NCBI GenBank assembly: GCA_026984895.1
Contig: JALSRF010000336.1
Coordinates: forward strand, 1-10,149
Direction of reading: 5' to 3'
Length of the DNA stretch: 10,149 nucleotides
Origin: Paracoccaceae bacterium
Lineage (GTDB): Bacteria; Pseudomonadota; Alphaproteobacteria; Rhodobacterales; Rhodobacteraceae
Below, in pieces: positions 1-7,303 of this stretch. The notes beneath the pieces were generated by a model. The model ran no database searches. It was not told the DNA's origin and worked only from the letters and a program-made list of their open reading frames with translations. How positions within the stretch are numbered: position 1 is the first letter of the stretch; each line of letters opens with the position of its first letter. The translations under genes and the position numbers were made by a program.

Positions 1-33
1 AGATGGCGCGGCGCGAAAAAACGGGCTGCTCGC

Positions 34-1953
34 TCAGGTGCTGGGCTCGGGCTCCATGCCGCCGCCGGGCTTGGCGCGCGGCTTGGTTTTTGGAATTGCG
101 GTCACGGCGGCAATGGCACTGCCCTCATCGGGGCTGTCGTCCTCGTCATCGCCATTGTCAAGCGGTTCGCCCTTGATCACCTTCTTGATGTCATCGCCGG
201 TGAGGGTCTCGTATTCCAACAGGCCCTGGGCCAGGCGCTCCCACTCTTTTTTCTTCTTTTTCAGAATGTTGTAGGCGGTTGCATAGGCGTCATCGACGAA
301 GCGCTTCACCTCTTCCTCGATCAGTTCCTTGGTATGGGCCGACACCGAAAGCCCGCCGGCGCCATTGCCCATGTAACCCTCATGCGCCTGCTGGTAGTCG
401 ATGTTGCCGACCTTGTCCGACATCCCCCAGCGCAGCACCATCGCGCGCGCCAGAGATGACGCCTGCTGAATGTCGCCGGCCGGCCCGTTGGAAACGTTTT
501 CCTCGCCGAACTTGATGACCTCGGCCGCCTTGCCGCCCATGGTCATGGCGAGTTTCTGTTCGCATTCCGCCTTCTGCCAGTTCAGCCGGTCGATCTCGGG
601 CAGGGAAACCACCATGCCCAGGGCGCCGCCGCGCGGAATGATCGTGGCCTTGTAGACCGGATCGCACTGCGGCAGGCTCATGCCGACAATCGCATGCCCG
701 GCCTCGTGATAGGCGGTCTTTTCCTTCTGCTCGGGGGTCAGCACCATCGAACGGCGCTCGGTGCCCATCATCACCTTGTCCTTGGCGTTTTCCAGGTCTT
801 CCATGGTGACGAAGCGCCGGCCCACGCGCGCCGCCATCAGCGCGCTTTCGTTGATCAGGTTGGCCAGGTCCGCCCCGGAAAAGCCGGGCGTGCCGCGCGC
901 GATGATGCGCAGGTCAACATCCGGGCCCAGCGGCACCTTGCGCGCGTGAACCTGCAGGATCTTGGCGCGGCCCTTGATGTCAGGATTTGGCACCTGCACC
1001 TGGCGATCGAAACGCCCCGGACGCAGCAGCGCCGGATCCAGCACATCGCGCCGGTTGGTGGCGGCCAGGATGATCACGCCCTCGTTGGCCTCGAAGCCGT
1101 CCATTTCCACCAGAAGCTGGTTCAGCGTCTGTTCGCGTTCGTCATTGCCCCCGCCATAGCCGGCGCCGCGCGAACGCCCGACGGCGTCGATCTCGTCGAT
1201 GAAAACGATGCAGGGCGCGTTCTTCTTGGCCTGTTCGAACATGTCGCGCACCCGCGACGCGCCGACGCCCACGAACATTTCCACGAAGTCCGAGCCGGAA
1301 ATGGTGAAGAACGGCACGCCCGCCTCTCCGGCGATGGCGCGCGCCAGCAGCGTCTTGCCGGTGCCCGGCGGGCCGACCAGCAGCGCGCCCTTGGGGATCT
1401 GCCCGCCCAGGCGCGAAAATTTCTGCGGGTTGCGCAGGAATTCGACGATCTCTTCCAGTTCTTCCTTGGCCTCGTCGATGCCGGCGACATCGTCAAAGGT
1501 CACCCGCCCCTGCTTTTCGGTCAGCAGTTTCGCCCGGCTCTTGCCAAAGCCCATGGCGCCGCCGCGCCCGCCGCCCTGCATCCGGTTCATGAAATAGATC
1601 CACACCCCGATCAGCAACAGGAACGGCAGGAATGTCATCACGATCGAGGCCAGCCCGGATTGCTCCTGCGGCTTGGCGTTGACGGTGACATGCTTGGCAA
1701 TCAGCTTGTCGGTGATCTGGGCCCCCTCGGGGCGGATGGTCACATAGTCCTTTCCATCGCTGCCGCGAAACAGGATGCGTTCGCCATCGATGGTAACGCT
1801 CTGCACGCCGCCGTCGTCAACCGAGCGCACGAAATCCGAATAGCTGACCGCGTGCGAGTTGAACGACGACTGCCCGCCGCTGAACAGGTTGAAGAGCGCC
1901 AGGATCAGCACAAAAAGCACTACCCAGAAAGCGATGTTTCGCGCGTTACCCAA
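34..1953 (-). CDS. ftsH: FtsH, ATP-dependent membrane zinc metalloprotease (AAA+)
   Basis: Inner-membrane hexameric AAA+ protease that degrades misfolded membrane proteins and, in known relatives, short-lived regulators such as RpoH and LpxC. The 639 residues match the usual FtsH length. In order: a first membrane segment at about 8-25, a periplasmic domain at about 26-100, a second membrane segment at about 102-121, then the AAA domain with Walker A GPPGTGKT (194-201), the pore motif around F227-V228-G229, Walker B ending D253-E254, and the second region of homology with RPGRFD (311-316). The protease domain has the zinc motif HEAGH (416-420) and the likely third ligand D494. The tail after about residue 600 is acidic, then Pro/Lys-rich. 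All key residues are present. The start is TTG: the protein begins GNARNIAFW, the usual Rhodobacterales N-terminus, and a strong Shine-Dalgarno AAGGAG lies 7 nt upstream. It follows tilS after 77 bp and probably has its own promoter. Confidence 0.97.
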   Translation of the reverse strand: MGNARNIAFWVVLFVLILALFNLFSGGQSSFNSHAVSYSDFVRSVDDGGVQSVTIDGERILFRGSDGKDYVTIRPEGAQITDKLIAKHVTVNAKPQEQSGLASIVMTFLPFLLLIGVWIYFMNRMQGGGRGGAMGFGKSRAKLLTEKQGRVTFDDVAGIDEAKEELEEIVEFLRNPQKFSRLGGQIPKGALLVGPPGTGKTLLARAIAGEAGVPFFTISGSDFVEMFVGVGASRVRDMFEQAKKNAPCIVFIDEIDAVGRSRGAGYGGGNDEREQTLNQLLVEMDGFEANEGVIILAATNRRDVLDPALLRPGRFDRQVQVPNPDIKGRAKILQVHARKVPLGPDVDLRIIARGTPGFSGADLANLINESALMAARVGRRFVTMEDLENAKDKVMMGTERRSMVLTPEQKEKTAYHEAGHAIVGMSLPQCDPVYKATIIPRGGALGMVVSLPEIDRLNWQKAECEQKLAMTMGGKAAEVIKFGEENVSNGPAGDIQQASSLARAMVLRWGMSDKVGNIDYQQAHEGYMGNGAGGLSVSAHTKELIEEEVKRFVDDAYATAYNILKKKKKEWERLAQGLLEYETLTGDDIKKVIKGEPLDNGDDEDDSPDEGSAIAAVTAIPKTKPRAKPGGGMEPEPST

Positions 1954-1966
1954 AGCGACTCTCCTT
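1951..1966 (-). promoter_or_regulatory. Ribosome binding site and TTG start of ftsH
   Basis: Read on the minus strand this is AAGGAGAGTCGCTTTG. The AAGGAG core is near-consensus and sits 7 nt before TTG. It fixes the start at TTG, because no ATG precedes the conserved GNARN residues. A GAGTC site (the GANTC sequence methylated by CcrM in alphaproteobacteria) lies between the Shine-Dalgarno core and the start codon; this may be chance. Confidence 0.8.
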
Positions 1967-2006
1967 GCCAGAAAGAATTCTGCCCGCAGTTTGCGAACCC
2001 CTTCGT

Positions 2007-2034
2007 AAAATAAGGATGATTGCAGTCAGTTCAA
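2007..2034 (-). promoter_or_regulatory. Candidate ftsH promoter, RpoH-like or sigma70-like
   Basis: The -35 element TTGAAC (2029-2034) overlaps the tilS stop codon. Downstream is CCTTATTT (2008-2015), 14 nt after TTGAA. This resembles the heat-shock sigma arrangement CTTGAA - N13-15 - CCCCATnT. The same bases can also be read as a sigma70-type site, TTGAAC - 16 nt - TATTTT. Transcription would start near 2000 and give a leader of about 45 nt before the ftsH TTG. FtsH is a heat-shock gene in several proteobacteria, which fits. The call rests on motif matching alone. Confidence 0.45.
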
Positions 2035-3290
2035 TGCGATAAAACAGAGGAAAGGAAATCATTTTCCCCGCGGGTCATTTCCGCACGCCAGATCCCGGCC
2101 GCTCCGGCAAGGGGGGCGGCGACCAGATCGCCACCGCGCCAGAGCGCCGGCGAGGACAGCAGAAGCGCCCGCGAAAACCCGGTGTTGCGCCATTCGGGGA
2201 CTGATTTCAGGCCGTTTTCCCCAAGGGCGCGGGTACGCAGCCCGCTTTCGGCCGCCCCGGCCGGCCCGAGAATACGCCAGCGTCCGTCCCAGATTTCGCC
2301 GGCGGCAACCTCGCACCCGGCCACTGCGGCATATTCGCGCGCGATAACGAAATCATCGCCCTCCGGGGCGATCAAACAACCGTGAAGCGTTGCCTTCCGC
2401 CGTGCCGCAATGTCGGCTTCGGCGCGCAGAAGCGCGGCGTGGCGCGGGGCATAGGCGGCCGTGGACACCCACTTCAGGCAATGGGCAAGAAAGCGGCGCC
2501 GAATCTCGGCCGGCAGGGCCAGGAAGGCGTCGCGCCCGGCCAGGACCCCGCCGGCGCGCACCCGCGCCAGGTCCCGCGCCGCGGCATGCGTCGCCTGTTC
2601 CAGGACCTCGCGCGCAGCACGCAGGCGCGCCGCGGTATCCGCCAGTTGCGCCCGCCCGATGCCAAGCGGCGCAAGACTGTCCAGCGCGCGGCGCGTGTTC
2701 ACCCGCGCAAAGCGCCTGTCGGCATTGCTCGGGTCTTCGAGCCAGTCGACCCCCTGCGCCTTCAGGAAGGCGCGCAACCGGTCACGGGAGACCTCCAGCA
2801 ACGGACGCAGCCACAAGACGCCATCGGCCCGCCGGCGCGGGGCAATCCCCGACAGCCCGTCGACGCCCGAGCCGCGGGCGAGGCGCATCAGCACCGTTTC
2901 CGCCTGATCGTCGCGCGTATGCCCCAGCGCCACGGCTTGCAGCCGGTTCTGCCGTGCCCAGTCCGCCAGCAGCCGGTAGCGGGCCTTTCGGGCCTCGGCC
3001 TGAAGGTTGCCGACACCGCGCCAGCCCCGCCAGTTCAGCACCCGGTGCTCCAGCCCCAGCCGCGCGCATCGCGCGGCCACCTGCGCGGCTTCGCCGGCGG
3101 CTTCCGGGCGCAGGCCATGATCGACCGTTGCCGCGCGGATCAATCCCCCCCGTTCATCGGCCCAGCGCCTGGCCAGCAGCAAAAGCGCGGTCGAATCGCC
3201 TCCGCCGGAGACCGCCACGCCCACCCGCAACGGCTGGGCGCCATCAAGGCCGTCCTCGAGCGCGCGCACGAACCCCGCATAGAGGCTCAC
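2031..3290 (-). CDS. tilS: TilS, tRNA(Ile)-lysidine synthase
   Basis: Cytoplasmic enzyme that uses ATP to join lysine to C34 of the CAU-anticodon isoleucine tRNA, changing its decoding from AUG to AUA. The 419 residues are close to the E. coli length. The PP-loop SGGGDST is at 28-34, VDHGLRPEA at 56-64, the family hallmark GHTRDDQAETVLMRL at 123-137, and EDPSN at 185-189 followed by the usual arginine-rich stretch (RFARVNTRR). The C-terminal third is poorly conserved and I cannot delimit a clear TilS-C domain. The start is GTG, and its first bases overlap the cpoB stop as GTGA (4-nt overlap). An AGGA lies 12 nt upstream, so translation probably depends on coupling to cpoB. It ends 77 bp before ftsH, a neighbour pair common in bacteria. 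Confidence 0.95.
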   Translation of the reverse strand: MSLYAGFVRALEDGLDGAQPLRVGVAVSGGGDSTALLLLARRWADERGGLIRAATVDHGLRPEAAGEAAQVAARCARLGLEHRVLNWRGWRGVGNLQAEARKARYRLLADWARQNRLQAVALGHTRDDQAETVLMRLARGSGVDGLSGIAPRRRADGVLWLRPLLEVSRDRLRAFLKAQGVDWLEDPSNADRRFARVNTRRALDSLAPLGIGRAQLADTAARLRAAREVLEQATHAAARDLARVRAGGVLAGRDAFLALPAEIRRRFLAHCLKWVSTAAYAPRHAALLRAEADIAARRKATLHGCLIAPEGDDFVIAREYAAVAGCEVAAGEIWDGRWRILGPAGAAESGLRTRALGENGLKSVPEWRNTGFSRALLLSSPALWRGGDLVAAPLAGAAGIWRAEMTRGENDFLSSVLSH

Positions 3291-4141
3291 GGGCAGCCGA
3301 TATCCTGCATCGCGTTCCTGGCGCCGTCCACCGCCGCGGAATCGGCAAAGCGCACGCCGACCTGGCCCAACGCCACGCAGGCCTCGTTGGTCTGCCCCAG
3401 CTGTCCCAGCGCCACCCCCAGCTGCAACAGCGCTTCGGGGGCGCGCGGCCCGTCGGGGGCGCCGGAGAAGCTTTCCAGATAGGCGCGCGCGGCATTGGCC
3501 GTATCGCCCAGCGCCGTGAGCGCCTTGCCCCGCAGGAAGCTGGCCTCGGCGGCAAGCGGGCTGCCCGGGTAGGTATCGTTGAAGGCCGCGAACTGCTGCG
3601 ACGCGCCCAGGTTGTCGCCCGCCTCCAGCGCTGCCCGGGCCTGGTCGAAGTCGCGTTGCTCGCCCACCGCCAGTTCCGGCGCATCGTCGGGTGCGGCTGT
3701 CGCCGGCGGGGCCGGGGCCTCCAGCGCATCGGTGGCGAAATCGCCGCCAAGGGTGCTGGTTTCGCCAAGCTTGCTGACGTCTCCGCCCTCGAGTTCGACC
3801 AGGCGGTATTCCAGGTCTCCGATCCGCTTGGTGCCGTCCTTGACCACGGTTTCCACCCGTTTCTGCAACTGCTCGGTGCGCGCGGTCAGCCGCGCCAGTT
3901 CGTTTTCAAGCTGGTCAACCCGCTGCAGGAGCGTGCCGTTTCCAAGGCCCGCACTGACCCCGCCGGTGGTCGAAAGCTCGCGCTTGAGGCGCTGCACCTC
4001 GACATAGAGCACCGACAGTTCCTGGCGGATATCGGCAAGCGTCTCGTCGCGGCTCTGCTGGGCTCGGGCGGGGTGCGCCGCGGTCAGGGCAGCCAGCGCA
4101 ACCGCGGCTGCGAGAAGCGCAAGTGTTCCGGCTCGCTTCAT
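3287..4141 (-). CDS. cpoB: CpoB (YbgF), periplasmic Tol-Pal-associated TPR protein
   Basis: Periplasmic partner of the Tol-Pal machine; in E. coli it binds TolA and links peptidoglycan synthesis by PBP1B to outer-membrane constriction. The 284 residues begin with a signal peptide (basic MKR, hydrophobic 6-21, likely cleavage after ARA at about residue 27). Next come a heptad-like coiled coil at about 35-117 (LADIRQELSVLYVEVQRLK and the LQRVDQLENELARL region), a low-complexity Ala/Pro linker at about 118-160, and a C-terminal TPR domain at about 162-280. Cysteines 255 and 283 could pair in the oxidising periplasm. ATG start with AGGGGG 9 nt upstream. It lies 22 nt after pal and overlaps tilS by 4 nt. 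Assignment rests on domain order and position in the tol-pal cluster. Confidence 0.93.
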   Translation of the reverse strand: MKRAGTLALLAAAVALAALTAAHPARAQQSRDETLADIRQELSVLYVEVQRLKRELSTTGGVSAGLGNGTLLQRVDQLENELARLTARTEQLQKRVETVVKDGTKRIGDLEYRLVELEGGDVSKLGETSTLGGDFATDALEAPAPPATAAPDDAPELAVGEQRDFDQARAALEAGDNLGASQQFAAFNDTYPGSPLAAEASFLRGKALTALGDTANAARAYLESFSGAPDGPRAPEALLQLGVALGQLGQTNEACVALGQVGVRFADSAAVDGARNAMQDIGCP

Positions 4142-4163
4142 CTTTTCAGGCCCCCTGCCGCGC

Positions 4164-4661
4164 TCAACTCAGCCCGCCGGCCTGGATGACCGTCACCGCC
4201 CGGCGGTTCTGGGCATAGCATTCCTCGCGCGAACACAGCGCGATCGGGCGCTCCTTGCCAAGCGGCAGCGGGCGCAGCCGGGCCGGCGACACCCCGCGGC
4301 TGACCAGGTATTCGATGACCGCATTGGCACGGCGACCGCTGAGCGCCAGGTTGTAGGCCGCGGTGCCCTGCTCGTCGGCGTGGCCCTCGACGATGGCGGT
4401 GAACTCGGGGTTTTTCAGCAGCCAGTCGGCCTGCTTGTCGAGAATCGCGATCGCTTCGGGCGTCAGCGTGTGCTGATCGACCGCGAAATGCACCCGGTCG
4501 CCGATGGTCTGCTGGAAATAGGCCGGCGAACGCGGATCGCTGGCGGCACCGGCCGCGCCATCCGCGCCTCCGCCGTTTGCGGCGCCGAAACGCCCGCCGT
4601 TGGCACAGGCCGACAGCGCCAGGGCCGCGACGATCAGAATTGCCTTGCTGTGAAGTTTCAT
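4164..4661 (-). CDS. pal: Pal, peptidoglycan-associated outer-membrane lipoprotein
   Basis: Outer-membrane lipoprotein that binds peptidoglycan non-covalently and interacts with TolB and TolA. From the chosen start it has 165 residues: a short signal peptide with lipobox LSAC (lipidated Cys19), a Gly/Ala-rich spacer at 20-42, and an OmpA-like domain at about 50-160 with GHADEQGT (93-100), NLALSGRRA (104-112) and NRRA (152-155). Cys143 and Cys148 in LCSREEC are typical of alphaproteobacterial Pal. An in-frame ATG 54 bp upstream (4715) would add 18 mostly charged residues. I reject it because it overlaps a good -10 element and would give an unusually long signal-peptide n-region. The Shine-Dalgarno before 4661 is weak (GGGAAA about 8 nt away) in an A-rich leader. 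It lies 87 bp after tolB and probably has its own promoter. Confidence 0.95.
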   Translation of the reverse strand: MKLHSKAILIVAALALSACANGGRFGAANGGGADGAAGAASDPRSPAYFQQTIGDRVHFAVDQHTLTPEAIAILDKQADWLLKNPEFTAIVEGHADEQGTAAYNLALSGRRANAVIEYLVSRGVSPARLRPLPLGKERPIALCSREECYAQNRRAVTVIQAGGLS

Positions 4662-4713
4662 TGTTCGGGTTTCCCGTTTTTTCGATTGCTTTTTCGTTTG
4701 CTCGATCCGCCCC

Positions 4714-4742
4714 ATTCTAGCACCTCGCCCGGCGCTTGGAAA
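4714..4742 (-). promoter_or_regulatory. Candidate sigma70 promoter for pal with extended -10
   Basis: In the tolB-pal spacer the minus strand reads TTTCCA (-35, 4737-4742; 4 of 6 consensus), a 17-nt spacer, then TAGAAT (-10, 4714-4719; 5 of 6) preceded by TGC, giving an extended -10 TGnTAGAAT. Transcription would start near 4706, about 45 nt before the pal ATG at 4661. A separate promoter would let Pal be made in excess over the other Tol proteins, as in E. coli. This is a pattern match only. Confidence 0.5.
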
Positions 4743-4748
4743 TGCGCC
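4731..4748 (-). other. Small hairpin directly after the tolB stop
   Basis: Arms GGCGC (4744-4748) and GCGCC (4731-4735) form a 5-bp stem with an 8-nt loop, immediately after the tolB TAG. No T-run follows, so it is not a standard terminator. The candidate -35 of the pal promoter lies in the loop. The stem is short and could be chance in GC-rich DNA. Confidence 0.3.
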
Positions 4749-6077
4749 CTAGGGCAACAACGGCGACCAGGCCGCATCCGAGGCGCCGGTCTCGGTCGGA
4801 ACCCGGCGCAGGTTGCGCCCGGTGATATCCACCGAATAGAGCGCGCGCACCCCCTGGGCGCCCTTGCTTTCGCGGGTGAACATGATCACCCGTCCGTTCG
4901 GCGACCAGGTGGGCCCCTCGTCCAGGAACGATGCGGTCAGCAGGCGCTCTTCGCTTCCGTCGGTGCGCATCACCCCGATGTGAAACCGCCCGTTCGCCTG
5001 TTTGGCAAAGGCAATGAGATCGCCGCGCGGCGACCAGACCGGAGAACCGTAGCGCCCCTTGCCAAAGCTGATTCTCCTGGCTTCGCCGCCGTTTGCATCC
5101 ATGATGTAAAGCTGCGGCGTGCCCGAGCGGTCGCTCACGAATACGATGCGCCGCCCGTCCGGGGAAAAGCTGGGGGCGGTTTCGATCGAGGGCGCCGAAG
5201 TCAGCCGCTGAAGCGTGCCGCCCGAAACCGTGGTGCGATAAAGGTCGGTATTCGCCCCCTGCTGGAGCGACAGCACGACGGTTTCGCCGTCGGGGCCGAA
5301 ACGCGGCGCAAAGCTCAGCGCTTCGGCTTCGATGGCAAGCGCCTGCTTTCGCGCGGCCGCGATATCCAGCACATAGACCTTCGGAAAACCGCTTTCATAG
5401 CTGGTGTAGAGGATGCGCTTGCCATCGGCCGAAATGCGCGGCGCCAGCACGATGGTCGAATCGTCGGTCAGAAACTGCAGGTTGGCGCCGTCATAGTCCA
5501 TGATCGCCAGCCGCTTCCTGCGTTGCCCCTTCTGCCCGGTTTCCGCAACGAAGACCACGCGGCTGTCGAAATAGCCCCCCTCGCCGGTGATACGGCTGTA
5601 GACCGCATCCGCCACCTTGTGCGCCATGCGGCGCCAACTGGCCGGAGCACCGGTAAACTTCTGCCCCTGCCCCAGTTCGGCCTGCGCGAAAACGTCGAAC
5701 AGGCGGAACTTCACCACCAGACGCCCGTCCGCGTCCAGCGACACGGCGCCTTTCACCAGCCCCTGCGCGTTGATCGCCTTCCAGTCGGCAAACTGCACCG
5801 CGTTGGAAAAGCTCGTCGGCGTGGAAATGAAGGACTTCTGCGGGATCTCGCGAAACAGCCCGGTGCCCGTCAGATCCGAACCGATCACCTGCGAAATCGA
5901 CTGCGCATATTGCTCGGCGGCGGCGTTCTCAGCGATGAAATCGGGAAGGGCCAGCGGCAGCGGTTCGATCACGCCTTCGGTGATCTCGATGCGCAGCGGC
6001 CCGGCCCCCTGCGCAAGCGCCGCAAAGGCCGCCATCAGGACGCCCAGAACAATCGCCAGAGCTGTGAACAGTCTCAT
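4749..6077 (-). CDS. tolB: TolB, periplasmic beta-propeller protein of the Tol-Pal system
   Basis: Periplasmic protein that cycles between Pal and TolA. The 442 residues match family length. A signal peptide (hydrophobic 5-22, cleavage likely after ALA-22) is followed by the N-terminal mature strand near PLRIEITEG (27-35), the segment that in E. coli TolB switches between Pal and TolA binding. The N-terminal alpha/beta domain runs to about 165. A six-bladed propeller follows, marked by repeats such as SPDGRRIVFVSDRSG (305-319), PQLYIMDANGG (321-331), WSPRGDLIAF (348-357) and WSPNGRVIMF (391-400). The ATG overlaps the tolA stop as ATGA, and GAGGA lies 5 nt upstream, so translation is probably coupled. 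The stop is TAG at 4749-4751. Confidence 0.97.
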   Translation of the reverse strand: MRLFTALAIVLGVLMAAFAALAQGAGPLRIEITEGVIEPLPLALPDFIAENAAAEQYAQSISQVIGSDLTGTGLFREIPQKSFISTPTSFSNAVQFADWKAINAQGLVKGAVSLDADGRLVVKFRLFDVFAQAELGQGQKFTGAPASWRRMAHKVADAVYSRITGEGGYFDSRVVFVAETGQKGQRRKRLAIMDYDGANLQFLTDDSTIVLAPRISADGKRILYTSYESGFPKVYVLDIAAARKQALAIEAEALSFAPRFGPDGETVVLSLQQGANTDLYRTTVSGGTLQRLTSAPSIETAPSFSPDGRRIVFVSDRSGTPQLYIMDANGGEARRISFGKGRYGSPVWSPRGDLIAFAKQANGRFHIGVMRTDGSEERLLTASFLDEGPTWSPNGRVIMFTRESKGAQGVRALYSVDITGRNLRRVPTETGASDAAWSPLLP

Positions 6078-7291
6078 TTGGTCCTCATCTTTTCGGGGTT
6101 GAACGTCATTTCCACCTTCTGCCAGCGCGCGTATTTCTCCGCCGGCAGATCGAAACCCTTCGCGCCGCAGCGAACGATCGCCCGACGCGCCGCCTCGAAC
6201 GCCTGGTTCGCCGCGGCCCTGGAGCCGCCGGTGAACGACAGCAATTCGATCGAGTCCGTGACCGGCCGGCCATCACGCTGCATCGTCACGCCCACCACCA
6301 CTGTGGTGGAAAGCGCTTCGCTCGACAAGGAACCGACGTTCCAGCAGTTCTGAACGGCGATTCTCAGCGCATCCCGTTCGGCAGAACTCAGCGGCGGGCC
6401 CGAAGCGGCCGCCGGCGCGGGCGTGGCCCGGCTGGCCGCTGCGAGCGCCGCGGCCACGGCGTTCTCCACCGATGCCCCGGCCCCGTCCCGGCCCTGCTGC
6501 GGGGCCGGCGCGGCTGGCTCTGCCGGCTTCGGCGCCTCTTGCGTGGCGGCCGGGGCGGCGCCGGACGAGGCCGGCGGCGGCGGCCGCTTCGGACGCGCCA
6601 CCGGACGGAGCGAGGCACGCGGCGCGGCGCTGGCCGGCTTTTCGGCCTCGGTCACGATGCGCGTTGCCGCTTCCTTCGGGGCGGCGGCCCGGCTGTCCGG
6701 GGCCCGGGTATCGGCGGACCGGTCGGGCGCGGCCTCGGGCGCGGGCTGGTCGGAAATCACGGCATCGGGCGGCGGCGCGGGCGCCGCTGTCGGCGCGACC
6801 CGGGGCGCCGGGCGGGGCACGGCAACCGCATCGGGCGGCGCGTCCACCGGCGGGTTCTCGGGCAGCGGCTGTGCCGGTTGCCCGGGCTGCGTCGGGCTGA
6901 GCTGCGGCGACGGCGACGGCGGCGGCGGCGGCGCGGGCCGGGGCAGTTGCCCGACCGGCGTGGGGGCGGCTTCGCCGGCCGGCGTGGCAAGCCTGTCCGG
7001 CGCCCCGCCGGGGGGCGCTGCCGGCGCGCGCGCATCCGGTTCGGCAGCCGGCGGCCGGGCGGCATCGGGCGCATCGCGGACAACGGGCTGTGCCGGCCGC
7101 GAGGCGTCCTGCTGCATCCGGGGCGCGCTGGCAGGCTGGCTCATCGCCGCCAGTTCGTCGGGGGTGACCAGCGTCACGGCCGAGGTCTGGACAGGCAAGG
7201 GTTTGGGAACGCTCAGGAAAAACCCTCCAAGCAGCATCCACATGAAAAAGGCCACATGCCCCGCGCCCGAGATATATGCCCCGGTTTTCAT
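6074..7291 (-). CDS. tolA: TolA, periplasm-spanning protein of the Tol-Pal system (proline-rich)
   Basis: Inner-membrane protein that carries energy from TolQR across the periplasm to TolB, Pal and CpoB. The 405 residues have a short N-terminus and one membrane helix at about 10-28 (HVAFFMWMLLGGFFL), a long Pro/Ala-rich linker at about 50-298, and a globular C-terminal domain at about 300-405 of the TolA/TonB type. The conserved pieces there are QNCWNVG (314-320) and the strand VVVGVTMQRDG (331-341). Cys316 and Cys375 may form the domain's disulfide. The linker includes PPPPPSPSPQ (121-130) and differs from the Ala/Lys/Glu helical linker of E. coli TolA, suggesting an extended polyproline-like rod. 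Gene position between tolR and tolB supports TolA over TonB. It starts 12 nt after tolR with a G-rich stretch (GGGGCGGGGC) upstream, and overlaps tolB by 4 nt. Confidence 0.92.
   Translation of the reverse strand: MKTGAYISGAGHVAFFMWMLLGGFFLSVPKPLPVQTSAVTLVTPDELAAMSQPASAPRMQQDASRPAQPVVRDAPDAARPPAAEPDARAPAAPPGGAPDRLATPAGEAAPTPVGQLPRPAPPPPPSPSPQLSPTQPGQPAQPLPENPPVDAPPDAVAVPRPAPRVAPTAAPAPPPDAVISDQPAPEAAPDRSADTRAPDSRAAAPKEAATRIVTEAEKPASAAPRASLRPVARPKRPPPPASSGAAPAATQEAPKPAEPAAPAPQQGRDGAGASVENAVAAALAAASRATPAPAAASGPPLSSAERDALRIAVQNCWNVGSLSSEALSTTVVVGVTMQRDGRPVTDSIELLSFTGGSRAAANQAFEAARRAIVRCGAKGFDLPAEKYARWQKVEMTFNPEKMRTK
6905..6932. repeat. GGC trinucleotide run inside tolA
   Basis: The plus strand reads CGGCGACGGCGA followed by five GGC units (6918-6932). 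On the coding strand this gives consecutive proline codons and the PPPPPSPSP part of the TolA linker. Length change by slippage would add or remove whole codons and only alter linker length. Confidence 0.6.
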
Positions 7292-7303
7292 GCCCCGCCC
7301 CGT

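Noticed and set aside
1..33. T-run after the ftsH stop as a terminator
   Set aside because: A TTTTTT occurs on the minus strand, but I find no convincing stem before it.
694..2013. Long plus-strand open frame opposite ftsH (439 codons)
   Set aside because: It is antisense to a fully conserved FtsH and is His/Arg/Gln-rich with no domain; long antisense frames are expected in GC-rich coding DNA.
2390..4189. Long plus-strand open frame (599 codons) opposite tilS and cpoB
   Set aside because: It spans two well-supported genes on the other strand and has a low-complexity Arg/Pro/Ala sequence, typical of a shadow frame.
4662..4715. 18-residue N-terminal extension of Pal from the ATG at 4715
   Set aside because: It has a GAGG ribosome-like site, but it overlaps a good extended -10 and would put a long charged stretch before a standard lipoprotein signal.
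4380..6353. Long plus-strand open frame (657 codons) opposite pal and tolB
   Set aside because: Antisense to conserved genes, with no recognisable domain and composition driven by GC bias.
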